From: an uncultured Nodularia sp.
GTDB lineage: Bacteria > Cyanobacteriota > Cyanobacteriia > Cyanobacteriales > Nostocaceae
Reading direction: 5' to 3'
NCBI GenBank assembly: GCA_903911355.1
Contig: CAIWDD010000096.1
Coordinates: 1-42,040, forward strand
Length of the DNA stretch: 42,040 nt
A program made the translations under genes and the position numbers. The notes under the pieces were generated by a model, which worked only from the letters and a program-made list of their open reading frames with translations, made no database searches and had not been told where the DNA came from. This document shows, one piece after another, positions 1 through 7,546 of the stretch; within the stretch, counting starts at the first letter, position 1, and each line of letters starts with the position of its first letter.

Positions 1-240
1 ATGTTTTAAAAGGTATGATTAGTGTATCAACTATTGTTTCACCCCACCCTAACCCTCCCCTTGTAAGGGGAGGGAACTGGATTTTATTGTTTTTTGTGCG
101 TTCCCCATTCCCCATTCCCTATTCCCTATCCCCCATTCCCTGCTCCCTCCTCCCTATTCCCTATTCGCTGTTCCCTGTTCCCTGTTCCCTGTTCCCTAAT
201 ATAAAAATTACCTGTTTAACACTTTCCAAACATCCTCTTA
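1..240 (+). mobile_element. MITE-like element, copy 1 (left end cut by window edge)
   Basis: This stretch aligns in the same orientation with 10088-10296. Shared blocks are ATGATTAGTGTATCAACTAT, a CCCCACCCTAACCCTC segment, ACTGGATTTTATTGTTT, an STRR array and CTAATATAAAAATTACCTGTT. The right end reads CAAACATCCTCTTAG, the inverse of the left end of copy 2 (CTTAGAGGATGTTTG). The window opens inside the left terminal repeat (ATGTTTT). A perfect 10-bp inverted repeat with a 2-nt loop lies at 53-74. No transposase is encoded, so the element would be non-autonomous. It ends about 65 bp before the cysK start and so forms part of the cysK upstream region. Confidence 0.7.
108..198 (+). repeat. STRR array (TTCCCTN heptamers) inside MITE copy 1
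   Basis: A run of degenerate heptamers of the type TTCCCCA, TTCCCTA and TTCCCTG fills this stretch, with a few CTCCCTG variants and one TTCGCTG unit. Such short tandemly repeated repetitive sequences are typical of filamentous cyanobacteria. The array sits at the same place in both MITE copies, so it probably moved with the element and then varied in length. Confidence 0.85.
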
Positions 241-305
241 GAGTGAATATAAATTAAACACATACAGGAAATTTGCCCTCAACGCGAAATCATAGGAGTG
301 AATTT

Positions 306-1262
306 ATGAGAATTGCTAAAGATGTTACAGAACTAATTGGCGGAACTCCTTTAGTTCAGCTCAATAGAATTCCCCAATCTGAGGGAGTGGCAGCTAGGAT
401 TGTTGTTAAACTCGAAGGTATGAACCCAGCAGCCTCGGTGAAAGACCGGATTGGAATTAGTATGGTCATGGCTGCGGAAAAGGAGGGTTTAATTGAGCCG
501 GGGAAAAGTATTTTAGTCGAGCCAACTTCTGGGAATACAGGTATTGCTTTAGCCATGGTAGCAGCAGCCCGGGGCTACAGTTTAATTTTGACCATGCCAG
601 ACACCATGAGCCAAGAACGACGCTCTATGCTCAAGGCCTACGGTGCTAAGTTAGAGTTAACACCAGGGGCACAAGGGATGCGAGGAGCAATTAATCAAGC
701 TGAAAGCATTGTGGCTAATACTCCTAACGCTGTGATGCTGCAACAGTTCCGCAACCCGGCTAACCCCAAAATTCACAGAGAAACTACTGCGGCGGAAATT
801 TGGGCGGATACGGATGGGGAAGTAGATATCATCATTGCTGGGGTGGGGACTGGGGGAACAATCACCGGGATTGCAGAAGTGCTTAAACAATATAAGCCAA
901 CTGTGCAAGCGATCGCAGTGGAACCTAGTAATAGTCCGGTGCTTTCTGGCGGTACAGCTGGCCCCCATAAAATTCAAGGTATTGGCGCTGGGTTTATCCC
1001 AGATGTGTTGCGTCTGGAATTGATTGATGAGGTAATTAGAGTTAGTGATGAACAGGCCATGGCTTATGGGCGACGTTTAGCCAAAGAAGAGGGACTATTG
1101 TCTGGTATATCCTCCGGTGCGGCTTTATGTGCGGCCATTCGAGTCGGTCAACGTCCAGAAAATACCGGTAAATTAATTGTGATGATTCAGCCATCCTTTG
1201 GGGAACGTTACCTGAGTACCCCCATGTTTCAAGAGTTGTCTATAGACCCGGGGAAAACCTGA
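306..1262 (+). CDS. cysK: Cysteine synthase (O-acetylserine sulfhydrylase)
   Basis: This cytosolic PLP enzyme makes L-cysteine from O-acetylserine and sulfide. The 318-aa product has the family length. PASVKDR-type sequence places the PLP lysine at about K46. [11 protein letters not shown] is the substrate-binding loop, [11 protein letters not shown] the phosphate-binding loop, and SGISSGAA follows near the end. The ATG at 306 is chosen because AGGAG lies at 294-298; an upstream in-frame start at 273 would add 11 unconserved residues and has no ribosome binding site. The gene converges with the ArsC-like gene across a strong hairpin. Its neighbours include a cysteine-dioxygenase-like cupin, which suggests linked cysteine metabolism (inference). 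CysK and CysM cannot be firmly told apart by eye. Confidence 0.95.
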   Translation: MRIAKDVTELIGGTPLVQLNRIPQSEGVAARIVVKLEGMNPAASVKDRIGISMVMAAEKEGLIEPGKSILVEPTSGNTGIALAMVAAARGYSLILTMPDTMSQERRSMLKAYGAKLELTPGAQGMRGAINQAESIVANTPNAVMLQQFRNPANPKIHRETTAAEIWADTDGEVDIIIAGVGTGGTITGIAEVLKQYKPTVQAIAVEPSNSPVLSGGTAGPHKIQGIGAGFIPDVLRLELIDEVIRVSDEQAMAYGRRLAKEEGLLSGISSGAALCAAIRVGQRPENTGKLIVMIQPSFGERYLSTPMFQELSIDPGKT

Positions 1263-1297
1263 TTAAATTTGCTTTGACCGTATCCCCGATATACATC

Positions 1298-1324
1298 GGA
1301 CTTCTTAACCAAGTTAAGAAGTCC
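1298..1324. terminator. Perfect 12-bp hairpin between convergent genes
   Basis: GGACTTCTTAAC and GTTAAGAAGTCC form a perfect 12-bp stem with a CAA loop, 36 bp after the cysK stop and 48 bp from the stop of the opposing ArsC-like gene. It could end transcription from both sides. There is no long T tract directly behind it, so it may instead be a small dispersed palindrome. The GAAGTCC/TTAAC words recur in the repeat cluster at the window end. Confidence 0.55.
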
Positions 1325-1371
1325 AATATCTGCTAATTAGGTTTTCTTAACCCAGATGAGCAGTGTGAAAT

Positions 1372-1836
1372 TTAATGCTTACAACCACCTTGATGATGAT
1401 GGTCATGGTTATGACCGTGGGCGCAACCTTGTAAGTTCTGGGTAGTCAGGGTTTCAACTACTACTTTTAAGGAATCATCCACCGGTTTTAAGCCAATCCA
1501 ACCATCTATTGTTTCTAGGTCAAAACCTACCTCACGGCGATCGCCTACTTCGAGTAAGGGACGACGAATTAATAAAGGATCTTGCAGCATTAACACTAAG
1601 GCTGTTTGTGCATCGATTTTTTCTGGAACTACCTCACCAGATTTAATCTTGGGAGCGGAAGCATTAAACCATTGGGACACCGGGCGATCGCCAAAAAAAG
1701 ATCGCAAGCGTTCAACTGTCCAAGGTTCTGTGAGGATGTCGTATGCTAGCACCTCATGACCAGCAGCAGTCAACACAACCTTTTGCTTAATACCACCCTT
1801 ACAACCGGGTTTGCTGTAGAAAATTACTCTAGCCAT
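1372..1836 (-). CDS. ArsC/thioredoxin-fold nitrogenase-associated protein
   Basis: The product (154 aa) starts MARVIFYSKPGCKGGIKQK, the N-terminal pattern of the ArsC-like nitrogenase-associated family found near nif genes. It keeps one cysteine in the ArsC position (PGCKGG) but not the CX5R signature of true arsenate reductase. RRPLLEVGDRREVGFD matches the ArsC-fold C-terminal half. The last 18 residues are rich in His and Cys (GCAHGHNHDHHH then GGCKH), which looks like a metal-binding tail. The ATG at 1836 is preferred because AGGGAG lies about 8 nt upstream; the ATG at 1842 is only 2 nt from it. It is the last gene of the oxidase/cupin run, about 25 nt after the cupin. The biochemical role is unknown. 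Confidence 0.85.
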   Translation of the reverse strand: MARVIFYSKPGCKGGIKQKVVLTAAGHEVLAYDILTEPWTVERLRSFFGDRPVSQWFNASAPKIKSGEVVPEKIDAQTALVLMLQDPLLIRRPLLEVGDRREVGFDLETIDGWIGLKPVDDSLKVVVETLTTQNLQGCAHGHNHDHHHQGGCKH

Positions 1837-1861
1837 TGTCATTACTCCCTGATGATTCTGA

Positions 1862-2479
1862 TTAAAACTTCCTAGCTTTATGGGTAACTAAATCAAACTC
1901 AAACCTTGCTTGAGGGTCTGTTTCTCCATAAACATTAAAAGTTACAGTTGCTTGGTCACCCACTGCTTCTACACTATGAATTGCATCGGGGGTCAAGCTA
2001 ACAATATCTCCAGGAGACAAGGTTATCTCTCCAGTAGGTGCAATTTTCTCGGCAAAATCAGGGGTAGGAGTACGTCGCCAAAAGGTATTTTTTTCTTGAC
2101 CTTTTAACACTGCTATTACTCCCCAAGTCCCATGATTATGAATAGTTGAACGGGTTCCCGGTGCGAATGTCACCGTTTGTACAGTCAATGGGAACCCCAA
2201 TTCATCATAGAGAAGTAACACTGAGTGACCCGTTTTAGGGTGAGGTTGTAAATACTGACTTTGTACCCAGTAGGAATTGACAATCAATCTCCTGACAAGC
2301 ATTCGGATTTCTGGGAGACGAATAGATTCATCTTCTACCCCATGGAGAACATCTTCTACTTCAGTCAAAAACCGATATAGGCGATAATTCTCCCGCAATA
2401 GATCCCATGGTCTGGCTGATTTACAACAATGATATTGGCCGTCTGCAGTGACTAGCCAATCTTTACCTTCCACCATCAT
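1862..2479 (-). CDS. Cysteine-dioxygenase-like cupin
   Basis: This 205-aa single-domain cupin resembles the type I cysteine dioxygenase family. H114 and H116 (motif STIHNHGTWG) and H168 (DAIHSVEA) fit the three-histidine iron site. The conserved glycine-rich cupin strands run through LSPGDIVSLTPDAIHSVE. If it is a true dioxygenase it would oxidise cysteine to cysteine sulfinate with O2; a related thiol substrate is equally possible. It may start at either of two adjacent ATGs (2479 or 2476). It lies in the minus-strand run after the oxidase genes and just ahead of the ArsC-like gene, opposite a nearby cysK. Fold assignment is confident; substrate is not. Confidence 0.85.
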   Translation of the reverse strand: MMVEGKDWLVTADGQYHCCKSARPWDLLRENYRLYRFLTEVEDVLHGVEDESIRLPEIRMLVRRLIVNSYWVQSQYLQPHPKTGHSVLLLYDELGFPLTVQTVTFAPGTRSTIHNHGTWGVIAVLKGQEKNTFWRRTPTPDFAEKIAPTGEITLSPGDIVSLTPDAIHSVEAVGDQATVTFNVYGETDPQARFEFDLVTHKARKF

Positions 2480-2482
2480 TCA

Positions 2483-2644
2483 TTAAATCTTGGGTTGAGA
2501 AGGAGAAGGGAAAACTATTGTAGGCGGAATCAAATTCAGAGGACTGGGAAGAGGACGCAAAGGATCTATGGAAACCACAGGAATGAAAGGTGCTGGGGAA
2601 GTTGCAGATGTCTGTAGAGGTTGGTAGAAGGGATAATTATTCAT
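2483..2644 (-). CDS. Possible 53-aa proline-rich peptide
   Basis: An ATG-started frame fills the gap between the helical hypothetical gene and the cupin. It begins MNNYPFYQPLQTSATSPAPF and ends in a PSPSQPKI tail, and its stop lies 3 nt before the cupin ATG. Proline and serine make up about a third of the residues. There is no strong Shine-Dalgarno sequence ahead of the ATG. No family is recognised. Tight packing in the operon is the main support; it could be a non-coding spacer. Confidence 0.35.
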   Translation of the reverse strand: MNNYPFYQPLQTSATSPAPFIPVVSIDPLRPLPSPLNLIPPTIVFPSPSQPKI

Positions 2645-2671
2645 GTCTGTTGATGGGTGAAGGTTTACTAA

Positions 2672-3154
2672 TTAATCGTCCTCTTCATCTGGACGATTTA
2701 AGATGTTTAGCAGGATTTCCGCGCCGAAATTATTACTTTTGTCAATCTGTTTGACGCGAGTACTGATTTCTTTAGCCCGCTCGATTTCCCCTAATTTTGC
2801 TAACACTAAACCAGATGCAGCATAAGCGTTTAGGTACAATCTGATTTGGGGTTCCTCCTGCCGTTTTACTAATATGGGCAGGAGTTGTTGCCAATGGTCT
2901 GGTAAGTTCTCTGTTGCTTTAATCTTATCTAAAACTTTAACTGCAATTTGTAGCGCTAGGGGATAATTATTTTTATAATAAAAGAATCTATATGCTGATA
3001 CTAAAATATCTGTATTTTCCCCGGACTTAGCTAAGGCTTGATGAATATATTTTTCGGATTGTGAGGTATTTTCCCAGGTTTGTGCCGCCAAGAGTAATAA
3101 TTTCTTGACATCTTCGGGTACTTGAAACCACGAGTATTGATTACCATCAAGCAT
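2672..3154 (-). CDS. Helical hypothetical protein of the heterocyst oxidase operon
   Basis: The product is a 160-aa, mostly alpha-helical protein with no signal peptide or membrane segment. Helix pairs such as SEKYIHQALAKSG, YPLALQIAVKVLDKI and ASGLVLAKLGEIERAKEI look TPR-like, and the C-terminus is acidic (NRPDEEDD). The ATG at 3154 (MLDGNQYSW) is chosen because AAAGGAG sits 6 nt upstream; a longer frame to 3307 would run through the intergenic hairpin and lacks a ribosome binding site. It follows ctaE on the same strand, so a role in assembly or stability of the oxidase is a guess from position only. Confidence 0.75.
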   Translation of the reverse strand: MLDGNQYSWFQVPEDVKKLLLLAAQTWENTSQSEKYIHQALAKSGENTDILVSAYRFFYYKNNYPLALQIAVKVLDKIKATENLPDHWQQLLPILVKRQEEPQIRLYLNAYAASGLVLAKLGEIERAKEISTRVKQIDKSNNFGAEILLNILNRPDEEDD

Positions 3155-3175
3155 AATCATCTCCTTTGATGGGGA

Positions 3176-3205
3176 ATAGGGAGTCAGAATTTTACCGCTC
3201 CCTAT
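3176..3205 (-). promoter_or_regulatory. Intergenic hairpin between ctaE and the hypothetical gene
   Basis: ATAGGGAG (3176-3183) and CTCCCTAT (3198-3205) form an 8-bp perfect stem with a 14-nt loop in the 155-nt gap after ctaE. It lies about 20 nt ahead of the downstream ATG. It may be an mRNA processing or partial attenuation site. No T tract follows, so full termination is unlikely. Confidence 0.35.
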
Positions 3206-3309
3206 AGGTACTATTTCTTTGTGAGTCTGGGCTGAGGTTTGCTCCTTCTTTCTTGAAGGGAAGATGCTCCCCTCGGCTTTCATGCTGGGTACACAGATAA
3301 ACAGCAATG

Positions 3310-3900
3310 CTAGGCTGGGTTATATGTGAGGATGTACACTAATGTGAACAGAACAATCCAAATAATATCTACGAAGTGCCAGTAAATTTCTGCCATTTCG
3401 ATGCCAGTATGTTTAGTAGCAGAGTAATGACCAGGACGACGCGATCGCCACACAACACCTAATATCAATAATATGCCTATCAACACGTGCAAACCGTGGA
3501 AGCCTGTCATGATATAAAAGCAGTTGGCGAAAACGTTGGTAGTCAGTCCATAGCCTAAACTCATGTACTCATAAACCTGACCAGCTAAGAAAATCGCCCC
3601 CATCAGTGCGGTGACAAGATACCAAAACCGCATTCCCCAAACATTATTCTTTTTAATCGCGACATCACCTAAATGAATGACGAAACTACTAGATATCAGA
3701 ATAATGGTGTTAATGGCGGGTAAAAATAGTTCTACCTCTGTTCCCTCTGGAGGCCAAACTTCTGTAATACCTCTAAAGAATAAATAAGTAGCAAAAAAAC
3801 CGCCAAACATCAGGGATTCAGAAATCAGAAAGGTTAAGAGTCCCCAGACTCGTAAATCTGGATGATGCTCCTCATGGTGTTCAGTTGTCGCTATGGTCAT
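3310..3900 (-). CDS. ctaE: Cytochrome c oxidase subunit III
   Basis: The 196-aa product is the membrane subunit III of an aa3-type oxidase and has five predicted helices, the short bacterial form. Recognisable pieces are WGLLTFLISESLMFGGFFATY, the FHGLHVLIGILLILG segment, and the C-terminal IEMAEIYWHFVDIIWIVLFTLVYI with the conserved E...YWHFVD. It is the third gene of a ctaC-ctaD-ctaE run on the minus strand, 124 nt after ctaD. Neighbouring fdxB and cnfR mark this as the heterocyst-type (Cox2) operon (inference from known gene order in Nostocales). Confidence 0.97.
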   Translation of the reverse strand: MTIATTEHHEEHHPDLRVWGLLTFLISESLMFGGFFATYLFFRGITEVWPPEGTEVELFLPAINTIILISSSFVIHLGDVAIKKNNVWGMRFWYLVTALMGAIFLAGQVYEYMSLGYGLTTNVFANCFYIMTGFHGLHVLIGILLILGVVWRSRRPGHYSATKHTGIEMAEIYWHFVDIIWIVLFTLVYILTYNPA

Positions 3901-3962
3901 GTTGTTTACCCTCTAAATCTCTAAACTTTTAAGTGGCGGGACAATAATCATGTTTTTGTGAA

Positions 3963-3983
3963 GGGCGGGCTAGAAGCCCACCC
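3963..3983. repeat. Short palindrome between ctaD and ctaE
   Basis: GGGCGGGCT and AGCCCACCC are near-perfect inverted arms with a 3-nt centre (AGA) in the ctaD-ctaE gap. This GGGTGGGCTT-type palindrome is a common dispersed motif in Nostocales intergenic DNA. It may also act as a stem in the ctaDE message. Confidence 0.5.
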
Positions 3984-4024
3984 TACTTAGTGTGGTCACG
4001 CCGCTACTAAGTTAAAGCCAATAC

Positions 4025-5686
4025 TTAGGCGCTAACTTCTGGTGTACCCATAGGTTGGGATTCACTATGGCCATAGTCGTAAGGGCCATGAGTCACAACG
4101 GGTAATTCTTCCCAGTTTTCAATTATGGGCGGTGAACTGGTTGTCCACTCTAAACTTAAAGCTTGCCAAGGATTATCACCTGCTAATTCCCCTTGACTCC
4201 AACTGTGAATAATGTTAATAGTGAAGGGTATAACTGAGATGCCTAAGACAAATGCACCAAAGGTGCAAAGTTGATTCAGGTTAATAAATTGGGGGTCGTA
4301 CATGGCTACCCGGCGGGGCATACCTTGCAAGCCCAATTCATGCATGGGTAAGAAAGTTAAGTTAGTGCCGATGAAGGTGAGGGCAAAGTGAATGCGTCCC
4401 CAGGTTTCATTCAGCTTACGTCCGGTCATTTTGGGGAACCAGTGATAAATACCGGCATAGATGCCAAATACGGAACCACCAAAGAGGACGTAGTGGAAAT
4501 GTCCCACTACATAATAGGTATCGTGGACGTGAATATCAAAGGGGGCGGTTCCCATTGTCACACCACTTAAGCCACCCATGACAAACATGGATAATAGGCC
4601 AATGGCGAAGAGCATGGCACTGGTAAAGCGAATTTTACCACCCCACAGGGTGGCAACCCAGGCGAAAATCTTCACGCCAGTGGGTACGGCGACGATGAGG
4701 GTGGAGATGGTGAAGAATATCCGCATCCAACCGGGTGTACCACTGGTAAACATATGGTGTACCCAGACGAACAAACCCACGACGCAAATGGCTACGCTAG
4801 AGTAGGCGATCGCTTTATAACCAAAAATCGGCTTCCGGGCATGAACTGGTACTACTTCGGACATGATACCGAAGATGGGCAGAATCATTAAGTATACTGC
4901 CGGGTGGGAATAGAACCAGAATAAATGTTGGTAAATAACAACGTTACCCCCTGCATCGGGTTTAAAGAAGGATGTGCCAAAGTTGAGGTCAAATAATAAC
5001 AGCACTAAACCCGCAGCTAATACAGGGGTGGAAAGTAAGGCTAAGACAGAAGTTGCTAGGATAGCCCAGCAAAACAAGGGTAGTTGATCCCATTTCATGG
5101 AGGGAACTTTCATCATGAGGATGGTAATGACAAAGTTCACCGAACCCAAAATTGAGGAGGTTCCTACTAAAACAATGGCCAGAATCCACAGAGTCTGGGC
5201 CATGGGTGCTGTTACTAGGCTCAATGGTGGGTAAGCTGTCCAACCAGATTGGGAACCACCGAAGATAAAACTAGCTACAACTAGTAATCCCGCTACTGGG
5301 TTCAACCAAAAGGCGATCGCGTTCAGCTTGGGGAAGGCCATATCTCTAGCACCCAGCATTAGGGGAATGAGATAATTTCCAAATCCCCCAATGGCGCTCG
5401 GAACAATCCACAGGAAGATCATGATTGTCCCGTGGTTGGTCATGAAGGCGTTATACAAATTGGGATCGAGAAAGTCTGATTGTGGGGTTGCTAGTTCTAC
5501 ACGCAGCGCCACCGCCATCAGTCCACCAATTAGATAGAATACAAATGCTGTCACTAGGTATTGGATACCAATTACTTTGTGGTCAACATTAAATGTAAAG
5601 TAGTCTTGCCATTTCCACGCCTGGGGATGGTTATTTGCTTTATTTCCTGCGGTTGGCGTGTTCCGGGGAAGTTCTGCCTGTGTCAT
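4025..5686 (-). CDS. ctaD: Cytochrome c oxidase subunit I, A2-type
   Basis: The 553-aa catalytic subunit carries heme a, heme a3 and CuB. Ligands visible are H85 and H398 (heme a), H261, H310 and H311 (CuB) and H396 (heme a3), with the cross-link tyrosine Y265. The K-channel pair T336/K339 (PTGVK) and the D-channel residues N104 and D115 (GARDMAFPK) are present. Helix VI reads YSHPAV (259-264): the A1-type glutamate is absent and the A2-type tyrosine-serine pair is present. Twelve hydrophobic helices fit the family. It is cotranscribed by position with ctaC, 39 nt upstream. In the Nostocales Cox2 context it would remove O2 and make energy in heterocysts. Confidence 0.98.
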   Translation of the reverse strand: MTQAELPRNTPTAGNKANNHPQAWKWQDYFTFNVDHKVIGIQYLVTAFVFYLIGGLMAVALRVELATPQSDFLDPNLYNAFMTNHGTIMIFLWIVPSAIGGFGNYLIPLMLGARDMAFPKLNAIAFWLNPVAGLLVVASFIFGGSQSGWTAYPPLSLVTAPMAQTLWILAIVLVGTSSILGSVNFVITILMMKVPSMKWDQLPLFCWAILATSVLALLSTPVLAAGLVLLLFDLNFGTSFFKPDAGGNVVIYQHLFWFYSHPAVYLMILPIFGIMSEVVPVHARKPIFGYKAIAYSSVAICVVGLFVWVHHMFTSGTPGWMRIFFTISTLIVAVPTGVKIFAWVATLWGGKIRFTSAMLFAIGLLSMFVMGGLSGVTMGTAPFDIHVHDTYYVVGHFHYVLFGGSVFGIYAGIYHWFPKMTGRKLNETWGRIHFALTFIGTNLTFLPMHELGLQGMPRRVAMYDPQFINLNQLCTFGAFVLGISVIPFTINIIHSWSQGELAGDNPWQALSLEWTTSSPPIIENWEELPVVTHGPYDYGHSESQPMGTPEVSA

Positions 5687-5725
5687 AAGTTATTTTGCGA
5701 CAATTTATTTTTGTCTTGAGAATGA

Positions 5726-6676
5726 CTATTTCTGATAGCGTGGCGTTAGCCATAGTTGCGCCGTGGTGGTTGCACTCATCCCTAAGTTATGAACATGGGG
5801 AGCTAGAAATTCTGATGTTGATAACTCCGCTGGATTGACCGCAATGGTTTGGTTGAGGTTTTCCTTTTGCGCTATCTGGCTTTGTGCTAACCAGCTATCA
5901 AATTCTTCTGGTGTATGGACTATGACTTGTGTCCGCATGGAACCGTGATAACCACCACACAATTCTGCACAAACTACCGGATAGGTTCCTGGTTTGGTGG
6001 CGACGAATCGCAGTTGGGTGGCGATACCTGGAAGCGCGTCTTGTTTTAACCGGAATTGTGGTACCCAAAATGAGTGAATGACATCTATTGCGGATAGGTT
6101 CAGTTGTACATCAGCACCCACGGGAACGTGTAACTCTCCGGCGCTAATTCCACTGTTGGGATAGTTAAATATCCAGGCGTACTGCATCCCCTGGACATCA
6201 ACCACTAAATCTGCTTGTTTACCCTGGGAGTGGGGTGACGCACCAATCCCAATGTTTCCGCTGGTTGTCTCATCAAGGGTGGCTGCTATGGCTACGCCAT
6301 GGGTATGACTCCCCGGCTCAAATCCACCCATTTGATTGTAAACATCTACACTGTAAATGCCTAAACCAATGACGATGACTGCAGGGATGGCTGTCCAAAA
6401 AATTTCTAAGGGAACGTTTCCTTCTATGGGTAGACCATCGGTATCATCACCCGGACGGCGACGATACTTGACTAAAAAAATCAGAATGGTTCCTTCTACA
6501 ATGAGAAACAGTGCGATCGCAATGGTAAACATGACGTTGAAAAATCCGTCTACCAAAGGCGCTTGTTCAGATGCTTGTACTGGCAATAAATTGTGATTAT
6601 GTCCGAGCCAAATACTGATGGCTGTGACTAATACTCCAGCAACTAGAGTCCATAGTGAAACAGGAACTTTTTGCAT
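5726..6676 (-). CDS. ctaC: Cytochrome c oxidase subunit II
   Basis: The 316-aa product has two N-terminal membrane helices (about residues 8-25 and 45-70) followed by a periplasmic/lumenal cupredoxin domain. All CuA ligands are present: H201 (DVIHSFWVPQ), C236, E238, C240, H244 and M247 (CAELCGGYHGSM). MQYAWIFNYPN is the aromatic electron-entry region. No lipobox is seen at the N-terminus. A linker of about 40 residues rich in Gly, Thr and Ser (120-155) interrupts the usual position between helix 2 and the cupredoxin core. It is the first cox gene of the operon; its upstream gap holds two hairpins. Confidence 0.97.
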   Translation of the reverse strand: MQKVPVSLWTLVAGVLVTAISIWLGHNHNLLPVQASEQAPLVDGFFNVMFTIAIALFLIVEGTILIFLVKYRRRPGDDTDGLPIEGNVPLEIFWTAIPAVIVIGLGIYSVDVYNQMGGFEPGSHTHGVAIAATLDETTSGNIGIGASPHSQGKQADLVVDVQGMQYAWIFNYPNSGISAGELHVPVGADVQLNLSAIDVIHSFWVPQFRLKQDALPGIATQLRFVATKPGTYPVVCAELCGGYHGSMRTQVIVHTPEEFDSWLAQSQIAQKENLNQTIAVNPAELSTSEFLAPHVHNLGMSATTTAQLWLTPRYQK

Positions 6677-7252
6677 ATATGCTACCTGCTCTTGCAGCTG
6701 TAATTAAAGGTGTGATTTTCTGGAAACTTAGATGTAGGAGATTGTGATTCTAGACAATAATTTCTTTGCCCCCAGTTGATCGCATCCTGCGCTTTTGATG
6801 TATCACCCTAGCCAAAGAAGATAATGTATTTTTTTATCTTGATCATCTTCTTGGCTACTGATTTTTACATTTCCACAGGTCAGCGTTTTTTGTTTTCACT
6901 TATTAACTTTCTATCTTACTCTCATCAAAAGTGGGGGAATTTTCCAGATAATTTCATATCCTTCCCCCACAAAGTTAATACTATCTTGAAAGTCCTCTGA
7001 TACCAGATGTCTCTACTTACATAAAAACTTAGGTACTCTCAGATCATGCCCTTAGTCTTAATATTGTGTAGACTAATTGAATAGCAAGTATGAAGTTTAT
7101 CAATTACAATTTAAGATTTACAATTCTGTTTACTGTGAACTTTTTTCTGGTGACAGTAAGTCTTGATTATTCCCCTCTATTTACCTTGCTTCGTGCTTGA
7201 TTTCCAGAGTACCCTTGATGACCGACATTACTTGGCTGCAAATCCTGAAACT
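6677..7252. promoter_or_regulatory. ctaC upstream region with two inverted repeats
   Basis: This 576-bp gap lies between ctaC and fdxB, both on the minus strand, and must carry the ctaC promoter and/or fdxB terminator. GTGGGGGAA (6931-6939) and TTCCCCCAC (6962-6970) are perfect 9-bp arms with a 22-nt centre. GCCAAAGAAGAT (6811-6822) and ATCTTCTTGGC (6845-6855) form a second stem with one bulged base. By eye I found no canonical NtcA site (GTA-N8-TAC). No gene is seen. Confidence 0.5.
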
Positions 7253-7546
7253 TTACTTGTCTAATACAGCATGGGTGTAGCAATTCTTGGGACATATGCG
7301 CGCACAAGCTTCACAACCAACACAGTTTTCCGGGTGGGCTACAACCATGACTTTGCGCTCAATTTCATCATCATCTTCATCTTCTACAAATTCGCCATCT
7401 TCGTTGAGAGCTTTCAAGCTCAATACATTGTGACCACATATCTTAAAGCATCTGCCACAACCTATACATTTTCCTTGGTCAATTTCCTGGGCAAATTTAG
7501 GTGTCCAGGTATTACCTCCAAATGTCAATCCTGTTACTGTTGCCAT
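7253..7546 (-). CDS. fdxB: Nif-type 2[4Fe-4S] ferredoxin (ferredoxin III)
   Basis: The 97-aa protein has two [4Fe-4S] motifs: C27-C30-C33-C37 ([11 protein letters not shown]) and C75-C78-C81-C85 ([11 protein letters not shown]), joined by a long acidic linker ([15 protein letters not shown]). The N-terminal [13 protein letters not shown] is typical of the nif-specific ferredoxin III family, encoded near nif and cnfR genes. The first motif is followed by Gly instead of Pro. It is thought to move electrons for nitrogenase or its cofactor assembly; the exact partner is not shown by sequence. It diverges from cnfR and lies upstream of ctaC on the same strand. Confidence 0.92.
   Translation of the reverse strand: MATVTGLTFGGNTWTPKFAQEIDQGKCIGCGRCFKICGHNVLSLKALNEDGEFVEDEDDDEIERKVMVVAHPENCVGCEACARICPKNCYTHAVLDK

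Noticed and set aside
108-198. Regular repeats that could be read as a CRISPR array
   Set aside because: The 7-bp units follow each other with no spacers; this is an STRR array. The same holds for 10194-10256 and 31098-31187.
15-257. 80-aa open frame at the window start
   Set aside because: It is only the translation of the MITE-like element and its heptamers (repeated PYSLFPVPCSLFP).
3155-3307. 51-residue upstream extension of the oxidase-operon hypothetical protein
   Set aside because: A good ribosome binding site precedes the ATG at 3154, and the extension would read through an intergenic hairpin.
6677-7252. NtcA binding site ahead of ctaC
   Set aside because: No GTA-N8-TAC was found by eye, so none is listed; variant sites cannot be ruled out.
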